Assembly: GCF_030519375.1 (NCBI RefSeq)
Contig: NZ_JAUMKB010000024.1
Location: 1 to 64,000, forward strand
DNA length: 64,000 nucleotides
Direction: 5' to 3'
Source: Mucilaginibacter tolerans
Lineage (GTDB): Bacteria; Bacteroidota; Bacteroidia; Sphingobacteriales; Sphingobacteriaceae
In this document: piece by piece, positions 1-8,795 of the stretch
Numbering within the stretch: the first letter of the stretch is position 1
Layout: every line of letters begins with the position of its first letter
Translations under genes and position numbers: made by a program
Notes under the pieces: generated by a model
Told to the model about the DNA's origin: nothing
Database searches by the model: none
The model's input: only the letters and a program-made list of their open reading frames with translations

Positions 1-70
1 GAGCCGGATGTCATGTAAGTGACAAGTCCGGTTCTTAGGAGGGAAAGGGGCAGCAATGCCCCCTACCTAT
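1..70 (+). mobile_element. Group II intron, 3' end (domains V and VI), partial
   Basis: Bases 1-34 fold as a canonical 34-nt domain V. Bases 1-8 pair with 27-34, including the AGC triad at 2-4; T9 pairs with A24; A25-G26 form the two-base bulge; GTCA (10-13) pairs with TGAC (20-23); and T14-G19 close a GTAA tetraloop of GNRA type. Domain VI follows: GGGGCA (47-52) pairs perfectly with TGCCCC (57-62) around a GCAA loop, with a basal AGG (37-39)/CCT (66-68) pairing and an unpaired A at 65 as candidate branch point. The intron should end with an AY dinucleotide; AT at 69-70 fits, but the boundary is uncertain by a few bases. The rest of the intron and any intron-encoded protein lie upstream of the window. 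Confidence 0.85.
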
Positions 71-396
71 CCGGCGCAGCCGAATTAGGAATCAGTCAAC
101 AGGCTGTTTCGAAAATCGAGCAAAGCGAAAAAATCGAAGAGGAGGTTTTGGATAAAATCGCGAAAGCTCTTGGTACTAATTCAGATGCTATAAAGTTTTT
201 TAATGAAGATGCGGTGATAAACATAATCTCAAGCACACTTCATGACAATGCAGGTTCGATCAACAATAATTGTACTTTGAATTTCAACCCAATCGAAAAA
301 TGGATGGAAGTGGTGGAAGAAAACAAGAAACTTTATGAGCGGCTATTGGCAAGTGAACGCGAAAAAGTGGAGTTGCTGAAAAATCAAGGCAAGTAA
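71..396 (+). CDS. Small XRE-type HTH regulator, 3' exon downstream of a group II intron
   Basis: The frame reads AAELGISQQAVSKIEQSEKI, the second half of an XRE/Cro HTH with recognition helix, followed by a helical stretch (VLDKIAKALG) and a charged C-terminal helix ending KLYERLLASEREKVELLKNQ that could form a coiled coil. I recall this as a common small Bacteroidota DNA-binding family of about 120-130 aa whose first HTH helix is encoded upstream. That N-terminal part is missing here because the intron interrupts the gene. A GTG at 19 would extend the frame, but it lies inside intron domain V and encodes no HTH-like residues, so it is not a real start. The protein would form only if the intron splices; otherwise this is a disrupted gene. 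The next gene is convergent. Confidence 0.75.
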
Positions 397-533
397 ACGC
401 TTAATTGGATAAAATGACGGGTGAACTTAAAGGTTGGTTTTAAGCAAGTAATAGCCCATTAATATACTTTCAACGCTACAATCTTTTTGCAATCCTTAAT
501 AAAAGAGTTCGACATTCGTACAACCAGGGTCAC

Positions 534-567
534 AAAAAAGCCCTTCAGCGGAAGTTGAAGGGTTTTT
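534..567. terminator. Bidirectional rho-independent terminator
   Basis: CCCTTCA (541-547) pairs with TGAAGGG (556-562) around a short loop. An A-run lies on the left (534-539) and a T-run on the right (563-567), so the hairpin can act on both strands. It sits between the convergent HTH exon and hydrolase genes. Confidence 0.85.
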
Positions 568-612
568 CGTTAGACATAAACAAATTCTGCGAACATAGTT
601 TAAGCAGGTGCC

Positions 613-1473
613 TTATTTAATTTCTGCAATGCCATCTGCCGCCGCAGGAAACTTTGAGAACACCTTCGCATCATGGCCGGGGATGATATACTTCACATCG
701 GTTACCATGGTTTTCATCCTTTGCACGGCCTTTACATAGCCAGCGGGATCAAGTGTACCACCCTCGGATGGTGGGGCTAAATGCTCCAGGCTATAATAGG
801 TCCAGATATTGTCTGATGCAAGCACCACTTTATTGGTATCTGTGTTTACCAGCACGTATTGTGAATTAAAGGTGTGCCTGGAGCCGGTGAACACTTTGAT
901 GCCGGGGATGATTTCGTGATCATCACCATTCACCAGCCTTACCTTTCCGGCAAGGTTCAAATCGATCATCGTCCGCACGTCCCTTTTTGCGAAACCACCA
1001 TTATGCTCACCTTTTTGCCAGGCTGTGCTCACAAAATAATTGAAATCTTCCTTCTGTATCCACACAAGGGCGTTGGGAAATAAACCCACTCCATCTATAT
1101 GGTCCCAATGCGGGTGGCTTAGGATAATGTCTGTGATGTCTCCTGGCTTCAGGCCCAATTTTGAAATTGCGCTGTCAGGCCTGACGTAGTTAACCACTTT
1201 AAACTCTTTAGCATCTTCTATATCGTTTAAAAAACCGGCGTCGACCAGGATGTTCCGATCGTTTCCCCTAATCAGCCAGACCATAAAATTAATTTTTACG
1301 CTGTCCGTATTCGGTCCGCCTTTAGCCCAGTCAGCGGCGGTGAAAGGATAGTTACTGGCGGCGAATTTAATGGCATATACTTTATAAGCCGGCCTTTGAG
1401 CGCGCGCTAAAAGTACAGTGGCTGTGAGGACCAGGGCCAACAGAAAAGTCTTTTTCATTTTATTATTGTTCAT
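613..1473 (-). CDS. Exported metallo-beta-lactamase-fold hydrolase, AHL-lactonase-like
   Basis: This is a 286-aa MBL-fold enzyme with an N-terminal signal peptide (hydrophobic core about 9-24, likely cleavage after ARA/Q), so it should act in the periplasm or outside. The dinuclear-zinc ligands are visible: HPHWDH at 120-125, His200 in GSRH, Asp221 in ASDN and His267 in PGHD. The spacing and the SHPHWDHIDG motif resemble the N-acyl-homoserine lactonase (AttM/AiiA-type) branch, but many MBL lactonases and esterases share it, so the substrate is unassigned. Met6 (MKKTFLLAL) is an equally good start and gives a cleaner signal peptide. The gene is monocistronic: convergent with the HTH exon across a terminator and divergent from the polysaccharide cluster. 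Confidence 0.85.
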   Translation of the reverse strand: MNNNKMKKTFLLALVLTATVLLARAQRPAYKVYAIKFAASNYPFTAADWAKGGPNTDSVKINFMVWLIRGNDRNILVDAGFLNDIEDAKEFKVVNYVRPDSAISKLGLKPGDITDIILSHPHWDHIDGVGLFPNALVWIQKEDFNYFVSTAWQKGEHNGGFAKRDVRTMIDLNLAGKVRLVNGDDHEIIPGIKVFTGSRHTFNSQYVLVNTDTNKVVLASDNIWTYYSLEHLAPPSEGGTLDPAGYVKAVQRMKTMVTDVKYIIPGHDAKVFSKFPAAADGIAEIK

Positions 1474-1566
1474 TTAAAATAAAGTAAATATAGCAGCCAA
1501 AATAAGAACCGCGCAGCAGTATTGACGAAAAGGATGAGTTATGGAATTAGCTGAACAATTGATAAA

Positions 1567-1628
1567 GGGCAATTAGGCATCAGACTCTTAATCTACGGGT
1601 CCTGAGCTCGAGCCTCAGCGGGCTCGCA
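1567..1628 (+). pseudogene. Decayed tRNA-Lys(CUU) 3' fragment, possible attachment-site scar
   Basis: The stretch matches the 3' half of a bacterial tRNA-Lys. There is an anticodon loop CTCTTAA (anticodon CTT) with its 5' stem TCAGA, a variable region GGGTC, a T-arm CTGAG/CTCAG enclosing CTCGAGC, and a 3' acceptor strand CGGGCTC followed by GCA. The 3' anticodon stem reads TCTAC instead of TCTGA, losing two pairs. The D-arm is absent, and the 5' acceptor strand that should read GAGCCCG is not present. It cannot make a tRNA. Such 3' fragments are typical of tRNA-targeting integrases, and this one abuts the polysaccharide cluster. No integrase gene is seen in the window. Confidence 0.7.
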
Positions 1629-2025
1629 AAACCTCAAAAGCCACTTTTAACTAAATTAGAAGCCGCTTTTGTTTTTACGCTATTTCCAGATACCTCCCTT
1701 TGTTTCCTTTTTGGCGGTGAATATGCTCCACTTTCAATTAAAGTTTTGCCAACAAGATTAGTTTCATCTAAGGAATAAAATGACTTGGAGGCGATGATCT
1801 ATCACATTTTATAAAATCAACAGAATAAATTTTACGTTTCTGTTAAAATCATGTCGTTTTGAATCCACGTTTCTGCGATTTTAATATTTTATTGGTATTA
1901 ATTTTCAAAAAGATTAAAATATTCACAAATACTTAAGTTAAAGTTAAAAAATAAAAACAATATCAACATAATATGTGTTTCATATACGTAAAGCAACTAA
2001 AAAAACACCCCTACTGCAATTGTAT
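1629..2025 (+). other. AT-rich leader/promoter region of the polysaccharide cluster
   Basis: About 400 bases contain no convincing gene. A 50-codon open stretch on the minus strand (about 1640-1800) has no recognisable start or family. From about 1800 the DNA becomes strongly AT-rich. A TAATTTTC box near 1895-1905 resembles the Bacteroidota -7 element (TAnnTTTG), but I see no clear TTTG -33 partner, so I do not call a promoter. The transcript for the Wza-to-Wzi cluster should begin in this interval. Confidence 0.4.
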
Positions 2026-2871
2026 ATGAGACAAAACTTTACCGAGAAAAGAAATGTTTACTTGCTCTTTTTTCTACTCCTTATTTTGTTTTCTTCCTGT
2101 GCCTCAACCAAAAACACCAAATATTTTCAAGACATACCAGATTCAGGACGTTTAGGCGGTATTCCCAAAGCTTCGTTTACAGAGCCCAAAATACAGAATG
2201 ATGATATTCTGACTGTGGTCGTGCAGACAGTCGATCCCCAGGCCACAGCAATGATTAACTCGGGTAATGTTAGCTCCGCTGCCAATAATGCTACAGGCAA
2301 CGTTATGCCTGCATCATCAGCTTCAAATTTGTCGTTCGCAACGCCCAACATAAATAGCCCGGCAGGTTATTTGGTCGATAAAGAAGGCACAATTACCATA
2401 CCTGTCTTAGGGAAAATAAAGGTGGCCGGACTTACTACCACAGAAGCACGAGAACTGATACGAACAACGGCCGAAAAATTTTATAACAATCCTTCCATTA
2501 CGGTGCGCTACGCCAATTTCAAAGTCAATGTGGGAGGAGAGGTTTTAAAACCCGGCAGCTACATTATGCCTAATGAAAAAGTAAGCGTTTTAGATGCCAT
2601 AACAATGGCGGGAGACCTTACAATTTATGGTAAACGTGAAAATGTACTGCTAATCAGGGAAAACCTTGATGGTACGCGTACACCATACCGGATCAATCTC
2701 AAAAAAAGTGATTTTATGAGTTCACCCTATTTTTATTTAAAACAGAACGACTACATCTATGTGGAACCGAGCAAAGGAAAAGCCGCAGCCACTGATATGG
2801 CCCAGGCTCGTAATTATACAATAGCAGGCTCAATTTTATCTATTATCGCTATCATATTAACAAGGAAATAG
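2026..2871 (+). CDS. wza: Wza-like polysaccharide export outer-membrane lipoprotein
   Basis: This is a 281-aa lipoprotein of the polysaccharide export (OPX) family. The start at 2026 puts a hydrophobic segment (11-22) directly before Cys25 in the lipobox-like LFSSC; an upstream GTG at 1975 would add 17 residues without signal character. Residues about 45-140 form the poly-export domain and 145-225 an SLBB ligand-binding repeat (VNVGGEVLKPGSY, then VSVLDAITMAGD). A C-terminal hydrophobic helix (YTIAGSILSIIAIIL) could supply the outer-membrane segment, as in the Wza helical barrel. It should form the outer-membrane channel for the polymer. The Wzc gene follows after a single base, so the two are almost certainly co-translated and form the export complex. 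Confidence 0.9.
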   Translation: MRQNFTEKRNVYLLFFLLLILFSSCASTKNTKYFQDIPDSGRLGGIPKASFTEPKIQNDDILTVVVQTVDPQATAMINSGNVSSAANNATGNVMPASSASNLSFATPNINSPAGYLVDKEGTITIPVLGKIKVAGLTTTEARELIRTTAEKFYNNPSITVRYANFKVNVGGEVLKPGSYIMPNEKVSVLDAITMAGDLTIYGKRENVLLIRENLDGTRTPYRINLKKSDFMSSPYFYLKQNDYIYVEPSKGKAAATDMAQARNYTIAGSILSIIAIILTRK

Positions 2872-2872
2872 T

Positions 2873-5260
2873 ATGGATTTTCGCAAAAGGGAACTTGACA
2901 AAGATTTTGGCAAAGAAGAGAATTTCGATCTAAAAGAGGTTGTTTCAAAAATTCTTAAAAATTGGTATTTATTTATAATTGGCGTTTTGGTTTTTGGTGC
3001 GGCTGCATTTTTGTACACCCGTTACGCCACGCCAGCATATAAAATTAATAGTCAGATAACCATTGACGATCAAAGCAAGATTCCGGGCGGCAAGTCTATG
3101 GGAAGCGATGCTATGATGGATTTTTCTGATCTGTTAGGTATGCCCAATAATGCCTACAACGAAATGGATATCCTAAGATCAAAGAGCTTGATGGCAAATG
3201 TGATTAAGGATATGCATTTGAATACAACAATTTACCGGAAAGGCAGACTAAGGGCCGTCGAGTTGTATGATGAAGCTCCATTTAATGTTTTGATCATCGA
3301 AAAGAAGGATTCGATAGAAGCGAAGAAATTCGACATCAATATTGCCAATGGCCAGGTGCATATAAAAAGCATTAAAAAATTAATTCACCTCCCCTCGGTT
3401 AATGATGATGACTTGAATCAGACAGTAAAGTTTGGAGAAATTGTAAAGTGTAAACAGTTTGACATGGTCATCACAAAAAAGCCGGGGACAGTAGATCCTG
3501 GTGGTTATTTTTTGGATGTACAATCTGTTGATAGCAAGGTAGAAGAACTATCGAAAAACCTCTCGATTGATTTAACGGACAAAAAGAGTACGACATTGGC
3601 GTTGACTTTTGAATATCCTAATCCTAAGAAAGGTGAAGCCATACTGCAAAGGTTGATGAACTTGTATTTGCAATATAATCTGCAAAATAAAAAGCAAATA
3701 GCAGACAGCACACTGGCGTTTATCGACACGAGGCTAAAAATTGTCAGTGGAGAACTGTCGGGGGTAGAAACACAGTTCACTGCGTTTAAACAGCAAAACA
3801 ATATCGCTAATGTTGACGAACAGTCTAAAGCGCTGGTGGGTAATGTGTCGGATTATTACCAAAAGCTTAATGGGCAGGAAATACAGTTGTCTGTTTTAAA
3901 TGATATCTCAAAAACGATAAACGATCCGTCAAATAAAAGAATATTGCCAAGCTCGTTGGCAGTTCAGGATCCGGTATTTGCGGCAGCGGTTGGCGCTTAT
4001 AACCAATTGTTGGTTCAAAGAGGACAGCTCACTTTATCCTATAAAGAAGATAACCCTGTTGTCCGAAATTTAGATTCCGAAATTGAAGCTGCCCGACAAA
4101 GCCTGCTTAAAAGTTTTGACACCTATAAAAACAGTTTATTGGTAGGTATCAATGCATTAAAAACTCAGAATGCAGGCCTGGCTAATGAGGTAAAGAATGT
4201 TCCCAAAAAAGAACGAGTGTTTCTGGATTATGCAAGGCAGCAAAATTTGAAGCAGGAATTATATTTATACCTGCTGCAAAAAAGAGAAGAAACTGCAATT
4301 TCCCGTACTTCGACAGTTTCAGCATCAAGAATTATTGATCCAGCTAAAAGTGATTATGAGCCATTTAAACCCAACAGGTTCAATATTATACTCATAGGTT
4401 TAGCCCTTGGCCTTTTCATTCCCTGGGTTTATATCTACTTAAGAGAAGCGCTAAATGTTAAAATCTTAAGCAAAGAAGATGTATCAAAGTATTCCAAAGT
4501 AACTATTCTCGGTGAAATTGGTACTGCACACGAGGGAAAATCGCTGGTAGTTGAAAAGAATTCGAGGACTGTACTGGCAGAGCAGTTTAGGGCTTTACGG
4601 ACCAATTTACATTTTGTGCAGAATAATGACCAATGTAGTGTTATCATGATCACATCCAGTATGGGCGGCGAAGGAAAATCATTTATTACGTTAAACCTGG
4701 CCAGTGTGTTGGGCTTAGGTGGCAAAAAAGTAGTAATGATTGAATTAGACCTTCGTAAGCCAAAATTGTCGTCCAATATAAATATGGATCATACTTATGG
4801 ATTTACTGAATATGCCGTATCCTCTTCAATTCAATTCTCTGATATCATCAAATCAACAGACATTTCGGACGATGTTTACCTAATATCCGCCGGACGGATA
4901 CCACCAAACCCAGCAGAGCTATTATTGAGTAATCGTTTAAAAGAACTGATAACTGAATTAAAAAGGGATTTTGATTATATCATTATCGATAGCGCCCCTA
5001 TAGGGTTAGTGTCAGATGCGCTATTGATCGGAAAATACGTTGACGTTAGTCTATATATTGTCCGTCAGGGGTATACCTATAAGACGCAGCTCAATATCTT
5101 AAATGAGCTGGTCGCCACCCAAAAGTTCAAACGCTCCTATATAGTTATGAATGATATTAAGCAGAGCCAGGCTGGTTATGGTTATAGTAATAAACATGGT
5201 TATGGCTCCGGATATGGGGACGACAACATAAAGAAAAGACAGAAGGCTATTTCAGTGTGA
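2873..5260 (+). CDS. wzc: Wzc-like polysaccharide co-polymerase and BY-kinase
   Basis: This 795-aa inner-membrane protein controls chain length and drives export. The first transmembrane helix is at 31-50, a Wzz domain and long coiled coils fill the periplasmic part, and the second helix is at about 503-523. The cytoplasmic bacterial tyrosine kinase follows: Walker A MGGEGKS (about 597-603), Walker A' VVMIELDLRKP (about 617-627) and Walker B YIIIDSAP (about 702-709). The C-terminal tail is a tyrosine/glycine cluster (GYGYSNKHGYGSGYG, about 768-782), the expected autophosphorylation site. Kinase and periplasmic domains are fused in one chain, as in the proteobacterial type. It lies one base after the Wza gene. 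Confidence 0.93.
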   Translation: MDFRKRELDKDFGKEENFDLKEVVSKILKNWYLFIIGVLVFGAAAFLYTRYATPAYKINSQITIDDQSKIPGGKSMGSDAMMDFSDLLGMPNNAYNEMDILRSKSLMANVIKDMHLNTTIYRKGRLRAVELYDEAPFNVLIIEKKDSIEAKKFDINIANGQVHIKSIKKLIHLPSVNDDDLNQTVKFGEIVKCKQFDMVITKKPGTVDPGGYFLDVQSVDSKVEELSKNLSIDLTDKKSTTLALTFEYPNPKKGEAILQRLMNLYLQYNLQNKKQIADSTLAFIDTRLKIVSGELSGVETQFTAFKQQNNIANVDEQSKALVGNVSDYYQKLNGQEIQLSVLNDISKTINDPSNKRILPSSLAVQDPVFAAAVGAYNQLLVQRGQLTLSYKEDNPVVRNLDSEIEAARQSLLKSFDTYKNSLLVGINALKTQNAGLANEVKNVPKKERVFLDYARQQNLKQELYLYLLQKREETAISRTSTVSASRIIDPAKSDYEPFKPNRFNIILIGLALGLFIPWVYIYLREALNVKILSKEDVSKYSKVTILGEIGTAHEGKSLVVEKNSRTVLAEQFRALRTNLHFVQNNDQCSVIMITSSMGGEGKSFITLNLASVLGLGGKKVVMIELDLRKPKLSSNINMDHTYGFTEYAVSSSIQFSDIIKSTDISDDVYLISAGRIPPNPAELLLSNRLKELITELKRDFDYIIIDSAPIGLVSDALLIGKYVDVSLYIVRQGYTYKTQLNILNELVATQKFKRSYIVMNDIKQSQAGYGYSNKHGYGSGYGDDNIKKRQKAISV

Positions 5261-5311
5261 TAACTCACCCCTGCTGGCTACGGTCAATACTATTTGGTAT
5301 ACTTAAGATAT

Positions 5312-6670
5312 ATGCGGACAGTTGTTTTAAAACTTAAATCTTTTTTTACTCAGGGACATGAGCGGACTCTTAAAGCCAAAAAGAATGTAGCTATTTCTTT
5401 TTTGCTTAAGGGCATCAGCATTTTTATTGGATTTGTACTAATACCGATGACGATTAACTATGTTAATCCTACTCAATACGGTATTTGGCTTACCCTTAGC
5501 TCAGTAATGAGTTGGTTTAGCTTTTTCGACATTGGCTTGGGCAATGGGTTAAAAAACAAGGTGGCTCAGGCAAATGCATTGAAGGACTATAGCCAGGCGC
5601 GCATTTATATCAGCACTACATATGCTATACTGGCCATTATTTCGGCCAGTGTTTTCATGTTATTTTTTGGTTTAAATCATTTTATAAGCTGGCCGAGGAT
5701 TTTGAATACTTCGGATGTTAATGGTGGTAACCTTAACCACTTAGCTTTAATTGTTTTTGGGCTGTTTTGTATACAGTTTGTTGCACAGATCGTTAATGTG
5801 ATACTGACAGCACTGCATGAACCGGCAAGGGTATCATTAATGTATGTCGTTGGTCAGATTTGTGTGATCATAGTGATTTACATTTTAACCAAAAACACCA
5901 GGGGCGAGCTTAATTATTTGGTGTTTGTATTAGGTGGGATGCCTGTATTTGTCCAGTTACTGACAAGTATAATTTATTTTAATACCACCTATAAGCATGT
6001 TTCGCCATCAATAAAATTAATCAATTTTAAATACAGCCGGGAGCTTTTAAGTCTGGGAGGCGTATTTTTCATTATTCAGATGGGTGCTTTGTTGTTGTTC
6101 GAAACAGATAACATACTTATTACCCAACTCTTTGGACCGAGATCAGTAACTACATTCAACGTTGCCTATAAACTATTTTCTATGGTAATAATGATTTTCA
6201 ACATCATTATTACTCCTTTCTGGAGCGCTTTCACTGATGCAGCCACCAAAGGAGATATGGCATGGATCAGGCGAGTTTTAACCAAGATGGAAAAGTATTG
6301 GCTTTTGCTATGTGCCTTTACTTTAGTGATATTATTTGCATCTCCTCTGATTTATAAGTTCTGGTTAAAGGGAAGTGTTTCCGTGCCTTTCTCAGTCTCA
6401 GTGGCCATGGCATTTTATGTTATGGGATATAGCTGGATAATGCTTCAATGCTTTTTCTTAAATGGCATTGGTAAAATCAGAATGCAGGTGTATCTCTATG
6501 CAATCTGCACTTTAATTAATATCCCAACAGGAATATTGTTAGGGAAATACATGGGTATACCCGGAGTCACTTATTCCAATGTCATCATTTTTGTTTTCAT
6601 GGGAATAGTGTTATTTATTCAGAGTAAGAAAATATTGAACTCAGAAGCCAAAGGGATATGGAACAAATGA
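5312..6670 (+). CDS. Wzx-type oligosaccharide-lipid flippase
   Basis: This is a polytopic membrane protein of about 452 aa in the polysaccharide transporter/MVF superfamily. Twelve or more hydrophobic segments are visible, beginning with ISFLLKGISIFIGFVLIPMT after a basic cytoplasmic N-terminus. The pattern YGIWLTLSSVMSWFSFFDIG near residues 55-75 is characteristic of O-antigen flippases. It should move the undecaprenyl-linked repeat unit to the periplasmic face. I chose ATG 5312; a TTG at 5294 would add six residues. It follows Wzc after about 50 bp, within the same unit as the polymerase and transferases. Confidence 0.88.
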   Translation: MRTVVLKLKSFFTQGHERTLKAKKNVAISFLLKGISIFIGFVLIPMTINYVNPTQYGIWLTLSSVMSWFSFFDIGLGNGLKNKVAQANALKDYSQARIYISTTYAILAIISASVFMLFFGLNHFISWPRILNTSDVNGGNLNHLALIVFGLFCIQFVAQIVNVILTALHEPARVSLMYVVGQICVIIVIYILTKNTRGELNYLVFVLGGMPVFVQLLTSIIYFNTTYKHVSPSIKLINFKYSRELLSLGGVFFIIQMGALLLFETDNILITQLFGPRSVTTFNVAYKLFSMVIMIFNIIITPFWSAFTDAATKGDMAWIRRVLTKMEKYWLLLCAFTLVILFASPLIYKFWLKGSVSVPFSVSVAMAFYVMGYSWIMLQCFFLNGIGKIRMQVYLYAICTLINIPTGILLGKYMGIPGVTYSNVIIFVFMGIVLFIQSKKILNSEAKGIWNK

Positions 6671-6720
6671 TGTTAATGCACTTGGGAGTAAAAATTTATC
6701 AAAAAAACAACTGGAGTTAG

Positions 6721-7365
6721 ATGGTGAAATCGGTTCTTAAAACGCTAATGGTTACCCCCTTAAGATCATTAAGGGAGGGCTATTTGTATAACTATCACAA
6801 AATACTATTAAAGCTAAAAAACGTCAAATACAGCGAGCTGCCCAGATGTAATGGCAGGCTTATTATCTATAACAACGGTGAATGCGTCTTTGGTAAGAAC
6901 ATAATTTTTAATAGCTCAATTCATTCGAATCTGGTGGGTTTGTACAAGCCCTGCACTATTAAAGTGAACAAGAATGCAAAGCTTATAATACACGATAACT
7001 GCGGGTTTTCAGGCGTATCAATTTATTGTTCTACCAGTATCGCGATTGGACAGTTTGTGCTCTGCGGGGGAAATGTAAGTATCTGGGATACAGATTTCCA
7101 CCCGTTAGATTTCAGAGACAGAAGGCAGGATCTATCGAATAAGATCAATTCCTCGCCAATTGTAATAGGTGACGACGTTTTTATTGGTGCTAACTCCATT
7201 ATTCTAAAAGGAGTTACGATCGGAAACCGCTCTATTATTGGCGCCGGCAGTGTCGTAACTAAGAGCATCCCGGAAGATGAGATTTGGGCAGGTAACCCTG
7301 CACGTTTTATTAAGATGGCAAATAATGAGACAACAGAAAAAGATGTTGTCATGAGGATTAACTAA
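6721..7365 (+). CDS. CatB-type left-handed beta-helix acyltransferase
   Basis: This 214-aa protein has hexapeptide repeats over its C-terminal half (VIGDDVFIGANSIILKGVTI, then IGNRSIIGAGSVVTKSIPED) and the closing signature WAGNPARFIK. DTDFHPLDF near residue 120 carries the histidine expected as general base in CatB/xenobiotic-type O-acetyltransferases. It probably acetylates a sugar of the repeat unit, with acetyl-CoA as donor; the acceptor is unknown. Residues 1-60 are basic and may contact membrane-linked substrate. It lies between the flippase and polymerase genes (51 bp after the former, 11 bp before the latter). Confidence 0.85.
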   Translation: MVKSVLKTLMVTPLRSLREGYLYNYHKILLKLKNVKYSELPRCNGRLIIYNNGECVFGKNIIFNSSIHSNLVGLYKPCTIKVNKNAKLIIHDNCGFSGVSIYCSTSIAIGQFVLCGGNVSIWDTDFHPLDFRDRRQDLSNKINSSPIVIGDDVFIGANSIILKGVTIGNRSIIGAGSVVTKSIPEDEIWAGNPARFIKMANNETTEKDVVMRIN

Positions 7366-7376
7366 TTCAGGTTTAG

Positions 7377-8774
7377 ATGTTAGGGCTGATTTTTTTTATA
7401 ATATACTGGTTTACCTTTTTACAGCGGAGATACGACGTGAATTTGTTCGTTCTTTTTCTGCTGGCTACCTCCTGCTATCAATTTGCGCCTTTAAAGATTA
7501 TTGAATTAAATCCGGTCATTACTAAACCATACGATTGGATTTCATTAATTATTATAGGCCATTTGGTTTTTAGAGCCAGGTATATTCCGTTCAAAAAATA
7601 TCTGACACTCCCTGTTCGCCTGTACCTGGCATTTCTGATTTTTTTAGGGTTGTATTCGCTGTTGGTACTACATGTGGAAACCAAGGTTGTATTATCGGTT
7701 TTAAGGTTGCATCTTTTTATCCTATCGCCAATTTTATTTACCGAATACAAGTATGAAACGATAGAAGGCGTTATAAAATGGGTTTGTGTATTTACGGTAT
7801 TAGCATCAGTCGTATATATACTTCAGGCATTTGTTGGGAAGGCAATTTTATCAACGCTGCAAAGCGACGATGTAACTGCCAAACAAACTAACGGAGGTTT
7901 GGCAAGATTTTATAATCTGCCTTTTTACGCCCTGTTTGCTTTGATTTATTATGCCAGAAAAGTGTTTGATAAATTCAACCCACGGTATCTGCTCTATGCG
8001 GTGATTGTTTTCCTTGCCGTAATTATTTCATTTAACAGGAATACACTTATAGTAGCCATACTATCCCTAATTGCAGTTTATTATCATAATCGCAAAGTTA
8101 GAATCGTCAATGTGGCCTTCCTTGTATTACTGGGCTGGGTAGTTACTATACCCTTTTCAGAGTCAAATGACGGCCGGCTAAATCAGGGCTTCAATGATTT
8201 GAAGAATTTTAGCACCTCAATGAATTTGAGCCAAATGTTTGATTACAAACCGTCTGAAGTAGCGGAGTTATCTACAACACAATTCAGGGCCTTGCATTTT
8301 TTTGAACGTTTCAGTTATGTAACAGGCAAGGGGGTGTTTACATCTCTTACGGGAGTAGGCTTGGTTAATGAGCAATCTTCTTTTAAAAATAAACTTGATT
8401 TTTCGGTTGGTCTTGTTAAAGACGGCACAGACGAAGTGGTACAGATCGATACCGGCGATATCGTTTGGTCATTATTGATTTTGCAAACCGGGCTGATCGG
8501 AATTATATTATTTATCACCGTTTATATCAGTTACATAAGATACTACTTAAGGTACAGAGTATATACTTTTTCCTATTTATCGGCCATATTAATAACAGGC
8601 TTGTTGTTAACATCATTTTTTGGGATCGATATCATTTCGCCACCTATTGTAATGTTTGTTTCAATGCTGTTTGTGTTAACCTATAAAGGGGTGAGTGTGC
8701 AGGATGAAAGTGATGAACATCAGTACGGTATAATGCCCGGGAATGGACAACTTATTTATGATTTAAACAGCTAA
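7377..8774 (+). CDS. Wzy-like O-antigen/exopolysaccharide polymerase
   Basis: This 465-aa integral membrane protein has about ten to twelve hydrophobic segments and one large hydrophilic loop (roughly residues 260-365, containing SESNDGRLNQGFNDL and the following charged stretch). That topology is typical of Wzy/O-antigen ligase family proteins, which have little sequence conservation. The RN in VIISFNRNTLIVAIL is the kind of loop arginine often seen before the central helices. Polymerase is favoured over ligase because the cluster holds Wzx and Wzc and has no lipid A core genes. The role is assigned from topology and context. Confidence 0.8.
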   Translation: MLGLIFFIIYWFTFLQRRYDVNLFVLFLLATSCYQFAPLKIIELNPVITKPYDWISLIIIGHLVFRARYIPFKKYLTLPVRLYLAFLIFLGLYSLLVLHVETKVVLSVLRLHLFILSPILFTEYKYETIEGVIKWVCVFTVLASVVYILQAFVGKAILSTLQSDDVTAKQTNGGLARFYNLPFYALFALIYYARKVFDKFNPRYLLYAVIVFLAVIISFNRNTLIVAILSLIAVYYHNRKVRIVNVAFLVLLGWVVTIPFSESNDGRLNQGFNDLKNFSTSMNLSQMFDYKPSEVAELSTTQFRALHFFERFSYVTGKGVFTSLTGVGLVNEQSSFKNKLDFSVGLVKDGTDEVVQIDTGDIVWSLLILQTGLIGIILFITVYISYIRYYLRYRVYTFSYLSAILITGLLLTSFFGIDIISPPIVMFVSMLFVLTYKGVSVQDESDEHQYGIMPGNGQLIYDLNS

Positions 8775-8795
8775 TAACAAAAAAACATTGAGTTA

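Noticed and set aside
19..70. GTG-initiated N-terminus of the HTH frame
   Set aside because: These codons lie in group II intron domains V and VI, which fold precisely; the peptide has no HTH character.
1640..1800. Minus-strand open stretch of about 50 codons near the tRNA remnant
   Set aside because: No start, no family pattern; possibly eroded DNA, not supportable as a gene.
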